From: Balanoglossus misakiensis
Lineage: Eukaryota; Hemichordata
Direction: 5' to 3'
DNA length: 64,000 nucleotides
Assembly (NCBI GenBank): GCA_040954595.2
Contig: CM082595.2
Coordinates: forward strand, 6,076,001-6,140,000
In this document: positions 13,550 through 27,254 of the stretch, piece by piece
How the letters are laid out: the number at the start of each line of letters is the position of its first letter
Numbering within the stretch: position 1 is the stretch's first letter
Made by a program: the position numbers and the translations under genes
Notes under the pieces: generated by a model
Databases searched by the model: none
What the model saw: only the letters and a program-made list of their open reading frames with translations
Told to the model about the DNA's origin: nothing

Positions 13550-14756
13550 CCTGTGATATATATATTTAGTGCAGGCTACAAATCTTATGTTGCAGTTACT
13601 ATTTTACATTTAATAATATGTACAATAAACTACACTATACTGATACACACAGGACATAAAGTTGGAAGATATTGTCAGTACTCCAGAAAACTCTGGGGAG
13701 GTACAGCTACTGACCAGCGACCTTTGTTTCAAGGTAAGTAATAATATCCTCCTCCTTATGTTGAAAAAGATGACCCGATATCACTGTTTTGAACCATCGC
13801 TATCCATCCAGAACATTGTTCTGCCAAGTTGAACCTAACACTTCGAAGAAATAGTAATTTCGAATGACAATTTGAAACCGATCCCTAAACATACGCGCCA
13901 CTATTTTGACTTATACGTGGTTCTGTAGTTTATATGTTTCAGAAACCAGGCAGAAGATGGCAATCATTGTAGCAAATGCAACGAGACTGCAACAAACTTC
14001 GCCATAAATAGTCTCCTTACGTATGTTTCTTATAACGACCAAGAGTATTTGCAACCATGAGATAATACAATAACCATCTTCATGCAAATATTCTGATTTA
14101 CAAAGGTAGTGGTACTGGATTATGGATTGAAGGAGCAAAACCCAGTTGATCAGGTGTTGTTTTACGGCAAAGGGGATCAAACGCCCAGGAAAATAGCGAA
14201 GGACCAGGTACAATGTTCTTTATTAACGTATAAGTACTTCCGACCATAACATGATTAAAGCTGCCATTTTAGAAAATTGTTAACGAAAAAATATATTAAT
14301 GGACGAATGATGAAGTTAAATAATGCATTATTTTACTCATTTGCAAATATGCTCATAAAAATAACTTAATTAGTGAAATTGTATTGTTTTTTTTTCTGTA
14401 TCAATCATTAATATCTTGTAGGTATCGTTTCTACTCCCCCATACCTTTGAGGAACGACATTTGCTAATGTATGTGAAGGATTACTCCAAAAAGGACCTCG
14501 CAGCAAAGTGTACCCAAGCGTGGGCCGGCAAACAAGAGTGGATAATAAAAAAGGTGAGTGTCACGGTACACATATTAATATTTGTCTATTTTAACAATCG
14601 TTTAGAAGAAAAAAGTACTCGTATTACTGTTACTCATCACATCTCGTGTGTCATATCTCAATTTTCCAGGATGTTGGACTGTTAAGAACGCCATCCGATG
14701 CAGATTCCACTGTGAAGGACAAGAAACGCAAATCCTTCGAGGGAAAAGACCAATAG
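8617..14756 (+). CDS. SAMHD1: SAMHD1-like HD-domain dNTP triphosphohydrolase, no SAM domain
   Basis: Fourteen exons: 8617-8793, 9204-9364, 9551-9666, 10194-10270, 10591-10755, 11137-11184, 11301-11477, 12081-12172, 12810-12866, 13190-13394, 13653-13733, 14106-14207, 14422-14553, 14670-14756. They total 1677 bases, 558 residues. SAMHD1 hydrolyses dNTPs to deoxynucleoside and triphosphate as an allosterically assembled tetramer in the nucleus. Residues 60-112 hold [15 protein letters not shown] and TRFEHSIG; the HD core is [13 protein letters not shown] at about 147-158; DVDKWD follows near 258-263 and MFHTR near 312. All metal ligands of the human enzyme (H167, H206, D207, D311) are present. 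The first 59 residues are polar, Ser/Gln/Asp-rich and unlike a SAM domain; an in-frame TGA at 8611-8613 supports this start. The C-terminus has RTPSD and KKRK, possibly a CDK-type site and nuclear signal. Intron 3 (9667-10193) and intron 8 (12173-12809) are filled with microsatellites. Confidence 0.95.
9740..10017. repeat. Compound microsatellite (TGTC/TTTG)n-(TGTA)n-(TTTG)n in intron 3
   Basis: Tetranucleotide tracts with a long uninterrupted TGTA core at about 9840-9940, flanked by TGTC and TTTG blocks. Open frames here (MYVC or HTYI repeats) are artefacts of the four-base period, which leaves every frame open. Confidence 0.95.
12311..12768. repeat. Large (CATA)n/(CA)n microsatellite in intron 8
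   Basis: About 458 bases of CATA repeats interrupted by two CA dinucleotide runs (about 12411-12431 and 12580-12627). It is the largest simple repeat in the window. The apparent reading frames of up to 199 codons on both strands are low-complexity artefacts. It lies between exons 8 and 9 of the SAMHD1-like gene. Confidence 0.97.
13490..13551. repeat. (CAA)n microsatellite in intron 10
   Basis: About 20 uninterrupted CAA units between exons 10 and 11 of the SAMHD1-like gene. Read in one frame it gives a polyglutamine tract, but it lies after the GTAAGG donor at 13395 and is intronic. Confidence 0.95.
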
Positions 14757-15490
14757 GCCAAGAGTGTCAGGAGAAGAAAATAATATATAGTTGGCCAAAG
14801 TTGCATTCCGGTACAAGATATAAAACATGCTAAATGATATCGTGATTTCTGTGTCGAATCTAGCTGATATTTTAAAGCTTCAGTTTATTTTGAATATGAA
14901 GAAATGTATATAATTTCATACAATCAGTCAACCTTGATCCCAATCCATCGGTAATGCTTTTAATAGAATAACCATGAGGCATTACTGGAACTACAACAGT
15001 TCTAAAAAAAATAATTGGGGGCATTCCATACGTATGTCATAACATGTTTAAATGAACAGATGGATGTACTGGACGTGGTGGACCAGTATTTCAAATCTTT
15101 TTCCAAATTTGAATATGAAACGAAAATACTTTTCCTGTGAGTTTTGTTATGGTTTTCCTTTCAGGTTTGTTGGCGAATTATGATTATGATGATATATTCC
15201 TAACAATACATTGTATATCCACCGCATATTTCACTTACACAAGTGTCTTGCCTGTGCCCTTTTTGTCTAAGTATACATAACCACATTAATATGAGCATAT
15301 CAATTGTTTGATGTTACTTTATTAAATTCAGAATGTTTTCCCTTAAAAGATAGGTGCAGAAAAGCTATTGTCTACCACTATAAATAATAATGATTATTTA
15401 CGATTCTTGGTAATGAAACAGAGCTCTTAAATTAAGATTGATGGTTCATATCAAGAGGACAATTCTTCATTTACAGGTCAAAAGTGTATA

Positions 15491-15496
15491 AATAAA
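15491..15496 (+). terminator. Candidate AATAAA signal of the SAMHD1-like gene
   Basis: The first canonical AATAAA after the stop at 14756, about 735 bases downstream. AT-rich variant signals closer to the stop could be used instead. Confidence 0.35.
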
Positions 15497-18230
15497 ATGA
15501 AACATTATGACCGATAAAGAATGTTCATCATGAATACAAATCTTTGTGTACTATTAGAATGATTATAAATTGAATACAAACCCACAGAATCATACTAAAA
15601 TGGATTCCTAAATAAACGCACACGCACCAAATGCGCGCCCATGTGCGGCTACTCGGGGGAGGGCCTTGTCAAAACATTCCAGTTATAGGAACGGTTGTGA
15701 CAGTTGTAAGCATTATTTTCCGTTGAATGACATTAGATTGACATTAGAATGGATCTGACACCTGATGACTTCCGGTTGATTATTGAACTCAGTTCCGGAT
15801 GACATCAATGAAAAGTTGGCAGACGGGTGACGGGGTGAATGATTTCATTTTCCATCCTGTGGGTAAACCTAATCCCGTGAGGGCCTTGGTTTCTTTTTCC
15901 TGGCCGGCGAAAAAAATTATATACTCAAGACTGCCACCCACGATCGAAAATGGCGAAGTATTTAAATTAGCCGTGTGAACTTACGAAATAGTGACCCAAT
16001 TAATTTGACACGCGTGTTTACCACAAAGTCAGAAAATTTAAATATATATTGAAAACGCGCGTACATCGCCAGACACGTTTTCGCACCTGTTAGTATAACG
16101 TTCCTTAGTATGCTAATATATTGAGACTCAGACAGTAAGCCCTGTCCTGGAATTTTTAATGTCGCCACCAACGGAGGGTATGACAATACCACTGTAGTAA
16201 CATGAGCTAATTTTCTCTCGTGTGCGGGCGATTTTTTTTACGTTTGCGCTGTCGAGCACATTCAAGGTGTTTGATTTTTTTCATGGCTATGTTAATTTTG
16301 AAAAGACGATTTTTAAAGTATTTCTTTTTTCATGACCTTTGAACCAGCCATGTACATTCTGTTCTACATAATCCCGGAGAGGGCTGTGTCTATTGGCCAG
16401 TGATCGTAACCTCGCTGACATTTGACCCGAATATCACCTATATGCTAATTACTACAGTCTGCATGTTTGTGAGATGAACCACGTACTCGACCTCATTAAT
16501 TATGCGAGTGTCTAAATTTACCTTAACGAATGGAGCTTGGGGCTGAATTTTGGTGGACCAAGGGAATAAATTCATGAGACGTGCTTGTCCTTGCAACGGG
16601 CGATGTAAATGTAGAAATATTTGACCTATGAGATGTAACTTTTTCCACTCTATGCTCTTACCTGCATTGCTGAAGTTTGCTTGTGACACCGAAGCGTTCA
16701 TGCATGCCACTACTGTGCTGTGGTTCAGCTGACGTATATTGGTAGTTGCCTCGTAGACTGCTACTAATCCTTATGAAGGAGTGCGTCGGGATTAATATAG
16801 TGAGGTGTGATATACGAACAAGGTTTGTACTCACTCGGGAATGGCAAAGGTGTATATTTCCTGGTCTTCTCTGATGTCCGTGCGCGTAATGTGTTAGCAA
16901 GTTGTAAATTTACCAAATAATTACGGTTTATGGACCACACTGCAAAAGCTACAGGCTTGGCTTCGAATATATCAAATGCGCGATAACACCGCCCTCAAAC
17001 CAGTCAGAGAGAAACGAAACAGGTTAAGATCCTAACCGGTCGCCCTCACCCATCATGCCCAGATGCCCCCCCCCCCCCCTCGCCTCCTATTTTTGTAAAC
17101 TTGGCCTTGGCGACGAAATATTTTATTCATGGTTGTTAATAAAATAGGGATGACAGCGAGGCGTTCGATCGCGATCACAATTCCCTGTTTTTTATAGAAT
17201 CACTCAAGGTGATTATATGAAATACAGTCACGAGATCGGCTTAGCCATGAGCCGAACAATGATTTATGACGCGTGACTGCAGAGCCGGGCAACTCTCGAC
17301 ACAATTTCGAGTAGCGACCCTTTTGACAGAAGGAAGCGCGTTCAAATCTTACAGGTTAAAAGGATAATAACACAAGTATAATTTGTGAGAGTTATATGCT
17401 GTCAACTATTCTGATATGCATTCTCCCGTGTGATGTGCCTTGCACAACGTGCGGTATATGCAAGAGATCCAGTTGGGCATGTGACACTTAAAGGTGTCAT
17501 AGCATCATTCCATTAACCTACTCGGTTGCATAAAATCAGAATTTTCCCCACTGAGTTTTTGTTATTTTCCTAACTCGTTGCTGTACAAAATAAACTCCAA
17601 TTCAGTATAACCTGCTCTATTTTTGGTATATGTGTGCTGACGGCATCGAATAACATTTGAAAAATAATCATGTTAACACCATACCTGTAATGAACCACGT
17701 AACAATGCAGTGTTGTTACAACTTAATTCACACACTGTATAAGCTTATTCGTGAAGAAAATAAATACTTAAAAGATTGGTACTGACCAATCAATCGAGTG
17801 ATGGAAGTTTTATGTTCATGTAAGAGATAATAAGTGGGCTGCAACAACAGGTGATTACGCTTAATGCAGTAAGCAGAACAACATATATAATCTATCAGAG
17901 AAAAGTAAAATAATAGTTTCTTTATTGTGACACGAAAATGGTTATATATATTGTGAAATAAGAACCGACCAGGGGAGAAAAAAAACTTGAGAAAGGTCGC
18001 TTATCCAATTCACCACATATATTAATACATGTAATAATAATAGCTTTATTTTGCATTTCAAGGCCTCCGGCCCATGTGCAAATTGGGGTTACATATATTG
18101 TTTGTGAATGTCAAGCGAAAATGATAGTCTTTCGTTGAATTAACAGGTTTACGTCTGTTCTCCTTGACACAATTCGAACAATCAGCGATTCCTTTCGTCA
18201 AACGTGTGCGGCTATGGGCGTTTTCTCACC

Positions 18231-18396
18231 TTCACACAAGTTGATGTGTTGATTCTAGCACTTATTGTAGGTCAAGCTGTTGCCCTCAAAATGTCGATTT
18301 TGCTCCTTCACACTCCACACAAGTTGATTTGTTAATTCTGGCCCTTATTGTAGGAAACGCATCTTGACGAAAATGTGCATTTTTCTCCGAAAACTC
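18231..18396. repeat. Diverged 83-bp tandem duplication
   Basis: Two adjacent units share the order ACACAAGTTGAT, then GTT-ATTCT, then CTTATTGTAGG, then a T-rich TTTTGCTCC/TTTTTCTCC end, at an 83-base spacing with several substitutions. It is older than the perfect duplications elsewhere in the window. Confidence 0.7.
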
Positions 18397-21300
18397 CAAA
18401 AGATATATAACTTGGTTTATTAAATATATCACCCTGATCATATACTTCAAGTTTTCACACATGGTTCATACAGTACAAAAGTATTCCGGGTGTTTCTTTG
18501 AGCCCTCCGTAGACTACAAGTTCTATCATTGTGAAATCAAACTTACTGGACTAGTTCAGTAAACTGGTTTCTTGAGCTTTTCAAGAATTAAGTAGGAGAA
18601 ATTGTGACAAATTGTAGAAAGTTAAGCTGGTATGGCAAATCAGTGTCTATTGTTGCAAAAATACCAGGGGCCACACAGAACGTGTTGTACACATTACTTC
18701 AGGAATCAAAACCTGAAAATACATGTTTGTCTATGTTTTCTAGAAGCACAGATCACAGGCTGCCGTTGTTCGGAGCATGGCGTCATCGAGTTGCTGTACT
18801 TGGCCGGCGTGCGTGAATTCACGCCAGCGGCCGTGAAAATAGTCGTCGAGGGTGACGCAAAACTGAAATCAATATTAATGTGGGATTTCATCTTATTATT
18901 ATGAAAAAACATTTGTGCAATGCCTCCGGGGAAAACAAGATACTTCCACGAAGGGTGCAGTGTGTTCAGCGGGCGCGCGCGGGTGCGACAGAGTACAATG
19001 CATTCTGTCATTGAATGAAATCCCGTAACCCACACATCACGCGCGCAGACGTCATGAGGCGACAAAGTTCGTGTGATCCGCCGGATGTTAACGACAACTT
19101 TAGGTTTCGGTCAGTGTCTTGAACTTTCAGCGTAGTGATTCGCCACCACCCTGAGGGGCATGCAGAGAGGTCAAACTACGTGTTTGTTCACTAAAGCGCA
19201 GTTATATCACGCGTGCCCTCAGTTGTTTGGCTGCAAAACCCGGAAAATACAGCGACACAGCAAATTCAGAGGCTTCCAAATACACTGGTGATCTAACACT
19301 TTTCTGTTCCTGCTGATACAAGTACACCCGAAGGATAATGAGATAATTGTTTAGAACATATCAGAGCGTGTCAATAGTTATATAGACGCCATAGGATAAT
19401 TACTAGAAAGTTTCTTTGTTGTTTACATTTCAAGTAACACCTTTAACTTTAAGCAAACTCAGACACCTCTACTGTCTATGCGCTACGTAAAACATATTTT
19501 ATGACAATGTATAGCCACTTGAATAACGTCGACAAAAATTCTCGCCACAAATAATGGTTTTGTTTTGCTTATGAGACTTTTGCATTGGTTATTTGGAATG
19601 ATTATTACAGAGTGGTGTAATTTACAAACTTCTATATCTTCCAGGCTCACTAATAGTTATAGCTGCCTCTGTTGTATACTTTGAACCCATGTACATATAT
19701 TAATAAAAGATACACATTATCATTATTCAAACAAATGTTTCTGATCATTCAATGTATTGCCCCCAACTCCTGAACCATATGTCATGATTTAAACAGTCAA
19801 ACGATAAAGAGTAATGCTACTTTGACAGAAAATCTCATCAGCTTTCAACTTAAGATTTTCCACAATACGTTTAAATTTACCATTAAGAGTAAAGTCGAAC
19901 TCGAGACAACAATGCCATCACTGAAACGAGAGAACCTCCATTATACGCAAATGAAATCCCTTAAGTAAACAATATGTTTTAGAAAAATAACTTTTGATTT
20001 CTTTATACTAATGGAAAGTTTCCATTTAGATCAAAGGCAGCCTGACAAGTTTGCAAAGCTATTTGAGTTTCTCAAATCAACAGTGGACCATCCGCATGCA
20101 AATCAGTTAAAGGGGAGGGTCGCCTCAACTGCACATGTGCGACTTTTCTGTTTGTCGTTGTTGTCAGTAACAGTCAAATGTAAACTTTTCAGGCAATATT
20201 GAAGATCTAATTATCACAAAGTAGTTCCAATAGTATGACAGGTTCTAGCAGCGACCTTGCTCATGATTTCGGGTTAATGATCTCGAGCTGAAGACACCTC
20301 CACGTTTGAACAAATCTCACAAGCTTCTCGTGACTGTTTGTCACGCTATCATCAGTGTTTTGTAAGTATTCACAACCTTTATGCTTTATGGTAAGTGTCT
20401 ACGTAGAAAACACAGTTTATCAGTTGACATTTCCTGTTGAAGGTGTTAATTACCCTATTGTCGAAAGTATTAAAAACATGGAAGTGAATTTCAAAGTAAA
20501 GCTCTCAAGACGGTTTTTGAGCGAGAAGTGTGAAGTAGATGGCAAATCTTGTATAAGGGATATGAATGTCCTTTTATCCACTGCGTTCAAAAAAGTTTGT
20601 AATATCCAATGTTGTTTTAACTAAAAGTTTTTAAGTAGAAGACATATTGTTTGCTAATGTTGATGGCCTTAGAACATATGCGAATTAGGTTACTATTTCT
20701 ATACAAATATTTCGTCAACAATTATTAACAAGGATCACGTGATATTTTAAAAACCAACACTAGTTCAACAATGGGTAAATGAGTATGTGTAATTTAATTA
20801 CTTAACGGAAACAGGGATCGTGTTACCAAACGTTTAAATTAATTGGGTGTACCTCAGAAAGGAATAGGCCACTTTCATGACCCTACATCTCCATACCTCC
20901 GCGTGTATAGGGTGGTCAAAATTCAACATTTGGAACAAGAAACGTGTAAAATGGTGTTTAAAATAGAGTCACTTTAGTAGTTAGCAATTCAGTACATATA
21001 GTAATGTAGTAATGACTACAGCTACAATTATGAAGTTTTTTTTCGGATGTTTTAGTCAACCTGATGATTCATACCAAAAGAAGTACGAGGAAGTATGGTC
21101 ATGAAAATGACCTTTTCCACCCATCAAACTAATTATTTACGCGCGCAAAAGTAATAATGGACGCAGTCACTACAGCAAGGTGCAGTGCATGGCTTCCAAT
21201 TACAACCAAATCCAATTAACGTAAATAGAAATATAGTCTTGATGGATTTTAAGCCTTCGATACAGTTTTGCCTGTCCTGCATTTCCCACGCTTTTGTCTT

Positions 21301-24300
21301 CTTGCCGTTTATTACAGTTGTCATTGCGCGTGTAAAAGCTTTATAGTCTACCCTCTGGCCCCGTAGGTAACCGCGGTGTCATATTTCGCAGAAACAAATT
21401 TATCTTCGCACCTAATATTGCGTTTATATTAAAGACACGTGTTTTTGTAAGCTTGTTTGAGTAGTGTGGATGTGCAGAGACCCGATTTGTTTCCGTGGGA
21501 TGACAGAGAGATTGTCATTATGCCTGTGGGTTGATATGTCTATGATTGAAGGAATAGATAGTGTTTAATTAATATGTCAGTATATCACTGACTCTCGGGC
21601 TTTGGTTATTCAGCGTTCGGCATGTTGTTGTAGAGAAAATTTCAAATCTTGATCTTGTCATAACGACTGACCAAAATCTGTTCGTTTATAAACACACCAG
21701 CCCATGAGGTTAAAGTTTACCAGATTCTAACACAAACATAATCAACGTTAGCAATCAAGAGTTTTTCAAATCCCCTTCACCAAGCAATCATACAAACGTA
21801 CAGTGTACTAGTATTTCTTTGTTTATATATTTATATTTTCATAGTAAACCTTTTAACAGACTGTTTAAAGCATGGCGCATGGAAATGAAAGAGGAACACG
21901 ATTACCAATTAGCACAGATGACGGGTTGTTATTCAAACTCAGACACCTCAGTTTGTTTTAAATTTCTGGAAAATATGGGAGATATGGAAACGGTCACACC
22001 TGCTACGTCACTGGGCAATAGCTGTTGAGTTGCCAAGCAAGCAACCAACAAACCAACTATTCAACCAATTTCATGAATAAAAACCCCAGCACTAAAAACT
22101 TACTAAAAAGATGTAAATAATGTCATGGTTTTTTGAAGAAGTACTTGTGCAAATCTGCTGTTTTGTAAGTCTAATATTATGATTCAATGGGTATTATCAG
22201 CCGGAAGGTATATCCGAACTACCTGTTTTTCTGGTTTTATACCTCCAACTGGAGAACATCATGTTTTCAAAATTACTGTCAGTGAGTGTTAAGTAGTAAT
22301 CCAACAGATTTCCAAAGCTCTTTGTCAGACCGGCGTGTTCCATTAAATTATAGAAGCATAATGTCAATTCGTTCTATTCGGGCAGTTTGTATTCTAGATT
22401 AAGGAAGTATTTTGAATGGGTACAGAACTTCAAGAGGGTGTATTGACCATATCTAAATTCATGTACTTTGGTATCAGAAATAGAAAAGCTTTTTGTCTAT
22501 ATAAGATGAGTTTCAATTGGGTTAATAAGGACTCTTACTTTTTGAACGATTCCCAAATATTTTTTTTACATGTGACGTCACTACTGATCCGTTATTTAAA
22601 GCTGCGGACAGTCATTTCAAAGATACACAGATGTCAAGTATATACACTCACAACTCGTTTTATTTAACTCTTTGAGTGCCCCATGCAAACCATAGAAATG
22701 CCAGAGGTTAAAGGGTATAAGCATAATAACTGATACATTGCACCATAGATTGTCCATGAACAGTCCTTATTCGAAGGATTGCTGTAGTGCAACAAGAGAT
22801 AGTACATAACCACCATGTTTAGAAGATCCACAGTAAGAAACAACATATCAACATATAATAAACAAGTGGCGACGCAGCTCTGGCAGGAACTCACCGGTGA
22901 CCAGTTACTTCCTGGAATGGGAATGGCACTTCGCGATCCTCTTCGGGTGCGAAAACGCGGTGTGTAATCATTTTAGATTATTGTTCCCCAATCTGTAGTC
23001 TTGGGGTTTCCCTTAAATGTGAGGATGTTCAAAACAGAGGTATCGGGTGTTCTAGTTATTCAAAAGTTTACCTTCGCATCGGGGAGGGGTATGGACAGGA
23101 CGGGGGCGGTTGTTCGGTTTGGAACATATTAAATAAAGTTGGATTGCAGAAATTATAGAAGGATGGAAATTCCCAAACTCTGCTAGGTGGATATGGAAAA
23201 TGATGGAAGCGTTTTATCATTCACAAGTGGGTCCTCTTTTAACGTGTGATTGCTTAGCCAGGAAATATAGGTAATAAACAATATGTCGGAGTGATCAGAA
23301 ACATGACTTGCTTTCCGCCGGCTTGTAGAGAAAGGAGATGGTAAGAAGGAAATTGAGATTGGAGTCAGCGTCATATTTTGAGGTGCTTAATCTAACCGCG
23401 TGCATGGAAATTCTCATCTCCTCAAAGTTAGCACAAAATACAACAATTGTTTCTCATACATCTGTTGTTAACGAACCCACGTAGGAGGACAAATTGGGCG
23501 TCTGACATTAGTGTGCAAATGCCGTGTACATAAAGCTTTAATACTGACATTTCAGGATGTTTTACCTTGAGAGCTGGTGCAAAACTAAATTGGTTTGCTC
23601 TACAAAGGATCTTCGAATCTTGAAAATTATCATGCAATTATTCTAAAGGTCAGGCTTGACTAGGGCAAAAGCCCGTGTGTAGGCAACATCAATGAACAAA
23701 TTTCAATTGGTCTAAGAATTTAGTTTTTTTTAACCAAATTCACGCCTGCCTTTGCCGAACATTCAACGCTCTGCACGTTAAACTTACTTAGTCTTTAATC
23801 CTGTGTTTTCATACTCGCGTGTGTTTAGCGAGTAATTTTGATTGTGTTGGGAAAGAAACATGATGACGTTTAAATATACTATGACGTCTATCGCTATATT
23901 GTCACATCACTTAGACAACGATAGTGGCGTCATCACGACAGGCATGAAACAACAACACATACAGCCACTTTTAGGTACTGTCTACACTCGATCTAAAAAC
24001 GTTTTCATTGTGGTCAGACAGCAACATTCTTACTGCACACAAAAATGGTAAATTAGCCTTGCTGGCACGAGTTACTTAGACAATGGCGAATCTGAATAGG
24101 CTTGATACGAAAATTGTGGTTTTAACTCTAAAAGCAATGTTAAATAGCCCCTAGAGATGTTATAAGGAGACTTTAATCTTTGAACATTAAGAGGAAAGCC
24201 TCTTCAGTAAGGAACGAGAGTCAGGATGTTTATAGAGACGGAAATGTAACATTGTCTGCCGACGATACTTGGTTATGTTTAATACTAAAACATCAGCCTT

Positions 24301-26696
24301 TTACAATCTGAGTAACTTATTGATCACAATTTATGAAAACGATATTGCACGAAAATGCTCTGACCCTGACCAGTGCCTGTACAAAATGCATGACCTCCCC
24401 AAAACCCCTCCATGAAAAATAGTCCCCCGCCCAATCACAACAGCCATCCACATGTTCATTCAGTCCAGGGCTGTATCGCAAAATAGTTCCAAACATGTGT
24501 ATAGTTGCACGATTCCTTCACGTGCCACCGGTTTCCGCCCTGTATTGACTACTCAATCGGCAAGTGCCAGAATTACCTATGTTGTAGCGGGCAGGTTCTT
24601 GAACACATCTATCTGAGTACCATGCCAAACACAGGCAACAATGTAGCACCCGAACAAAAAAGCAACCGAACCGCACAACTCACTTGGCGCCACATCACCA
24701 CCAAATTTGCATACAAAACTGATTCCAGCTGGCCATGCCAGCCCTACACTGAAGGCATAAATAATACATCCGCCATAATCGTAAATTTGTGGACTACGAC
24801 CGAATTTTGTCGAAAGGGAAAACTTTTCATTTGTTTTCTCGTATCTTTTATTGTCTAATCATTATTTGTAGTCTTCGCAATACTGATCTTAGGTCCTAAA
24901 TGTCAGCTTTGACTTTGAGTTACATACGCAAATTAATTACAACCACCGAATTCGCTTATATTCCCCGCTTCATCAGAGGAATAATTGCACAGAGTTATCA
25001 TATCCAGGGGATCAGTCGTTGGTTGGATAAAGCCTGATTAATTCCAAGGCGAGGTCTACAAATTATCAACTTAGGGGGTCTTTGTAGACGATTTACAATG
25101 ACTCAGAAGACTATGAAGTTGGGAGTTCCACTGCCGGTCGTTTGATCCTGTAGCGTTTTCCGAGAAATGCCTAACCCCTCTTTGCCGATAAGGAGTACTG
25201 TGTATCATGTGATAATATTAAAATATACATTGGGAACCATGGTTATTGCTCGTTATGTTCTGTTGTCTCATGATGTTTTTTTTGCAAATTCGATGAAAAT
25301 TGAAGTCGCGGCGCACGAGTCTCGTAACGTTTACTTTTATGTTGCTATGATTTTTATTCGCCGGTGGTGCTCCCCACTGAAGAATAAAGGTTCGTTGAAC
25401 CGTGTTTCTACTGTGATCAAAACTGAGATTTTTTATTTGGAACATGAGATTTTCACACTATGTAAGCAAGGGCAACTGCTGGCCACAACCCGACAACATT
25501 CTTTATGGGAGGTATACCCCCGCACCTGCACTTAGCGTTGTTTATCTTAGATTGAAGGTGAAATGTGTAAAACGGAAACAACAGACGAAGCCGAGGCTTT
25601 AGGAATGTAACACCAAAACAGGCCCATCTTATTTTAACCAGTTACCAAGAAAGAAGCAGTAAAATATGTGGCTTGCATGTTTTCATACACCAGATTAAAA
25701 ATAACTATGCTTCCTTACTTGTAAGACTTAGGAAATATCAATGCGGAAACACACGTTGTCAACAACCTGTTTACAGAGATTTCGAGGATAAAAATAACAA
25801 TTTCTTCCTTTTACTCATTAATCTCTAAAATGTGACGTAGATAACCTTATAGACGAAAGGAAAAACACGTCATAGTGAACATAGGGTACCTGACAAAGAC
25901 TGTGGAATGTGTTATAGGGGTCATCCAACTGAAGGACCAGTGGAAATGATCAAGACTAGAAAGTTTCAGGGTTGCATAAACTTCATGTAGTTTATGAAAT
26001 ACTTGTCACAAGAACTAGATCGTGTTACCTCACTTAAAGAATTATAGAAAAATGGCGATACCTTTGGCAACAAAGATCAACACGCTAGCCAAGTACTAGT
26101 ATGTTTCTGCCTTAGACTGTTCTCAAGTTTGTCGAACAGGATAGTTCAGTCATTATTTTGTCAATAATGTTATCTTCCCATGTTGAGGGGTTTGTTGCAC
26201 CATACAGAACGTGAGCAAAATTAACCGTCAGAGAATTGTGTTAATTTACTTGCTGAACGTTGCCCGTATTACTTGTTATACAAGTTTTGCCGGTGAAGAA
26301 TACATTTTGAGAATTCTCTAAAACTACACCATCCCCAAGCACGCACGAGACTGTCACAGCTCAACGCTGCGTGGTTTGAGTAGACGGATTCGAGAGTCGA
26401 ACACAATACTTCGTGCGCAGGAGAGACACCCACGTGGCAGAGCACAAGAGAGACTTGCCAATATCTTCGGCTCGATCACGCTTAGATTGATTGTCACCTA
26501 TCAGACCTCCAACTGTCAACCTGGAAAGTTTCAAGAGCACCAATCAACACACCTCTAACTCGTTTACTAGAGGACTTGTCTATCAAGAAATGTATGGCTG
26601 ATGACGTAGAATCACTCGTGTGTGAATAAAGCGCAGGTGCAAAAAATGCGCCATGTTTATGCTAATTAACGGGTTTGGGACACCGTGAGCAAGGGA

Positions 26697-26774
26697 CTGG
26701 AAATGTATATGTGCAAATATCCCGTTCCATTCTCCTGGAAATGTATATGTGCAAATGTCCCGTTCCATTCTCCT
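26697..26774. repeat. 38-bp tandem duplication (two copies)
   Basis: CTGGAAATGTATATGTGCAA and the following CCCGTTCCATTCTC are repeated head to tail with a 38-base period and a single difference (ATATCCC versus ATGTCCC). Confidence 0.9.
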
Positions 26775-27240
26775 TCTTAGCAGTCGTCGCAATATTCATT
26801 GGCAAACGGAACAAATCGTTCTACAAACATCTTTAATTCTTACTTCTCATTTCACAGCGGTACATATTCTCGTTAGTCTGATGACGTACCACTCGGACTG
26901 ATGAATCTTTCTCCCGTTATAGGCGTTCAAAGGGCTGGAGATAAAAGGATTAGAGAGGTTTTGACGTCAAAAATTAATCTTTAACAGAATTAACCCAAAA
27001 TTGCGGTTTCGGATGGTACATTGTGTAAAATAACACACAACCGAATTTTGATGTCAAAGATGGCTCGGTCTGCTTCGACGCAGAGAACATCTACCCCCAC
27101 ACACGTTGTAACAATATGAAACGCATCTGTCAAGCTAAGAATGCCCATTACACTGTCATTTATTGACTGAAAGCGTTGGGTTTGAAATCTATTCGTAATC
27201 CTATTGTCGTGAGCCGAACCACGACACTTTCCTAGATGCG

Positions 27241-27254
27241 ATTGCCATGGAAAC
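27241..27254. promoter_or_regulatory. RFX X-box-like palindrome ATTGCCATGGAAAC
   Basis: The 14-mer matches the RFX-factor X-box (GTTGCCATGGAAAC) at all but the first base. RFX sites control ciliary and some neural genes. It lies about 1.2 kb upstream of the secreted precursor gene starting at 28417, so it could act on that gene. The assignment rests on sequence match alone. Confidence 0.35.

Noticed and set aside
22664-22711. Possible short TTAA-flanked element (TTAACTCTTTGAGTGCC to AGAGGTTAA)
   Set aside because: The terminal sequences do not form a convincing inverted repeat.
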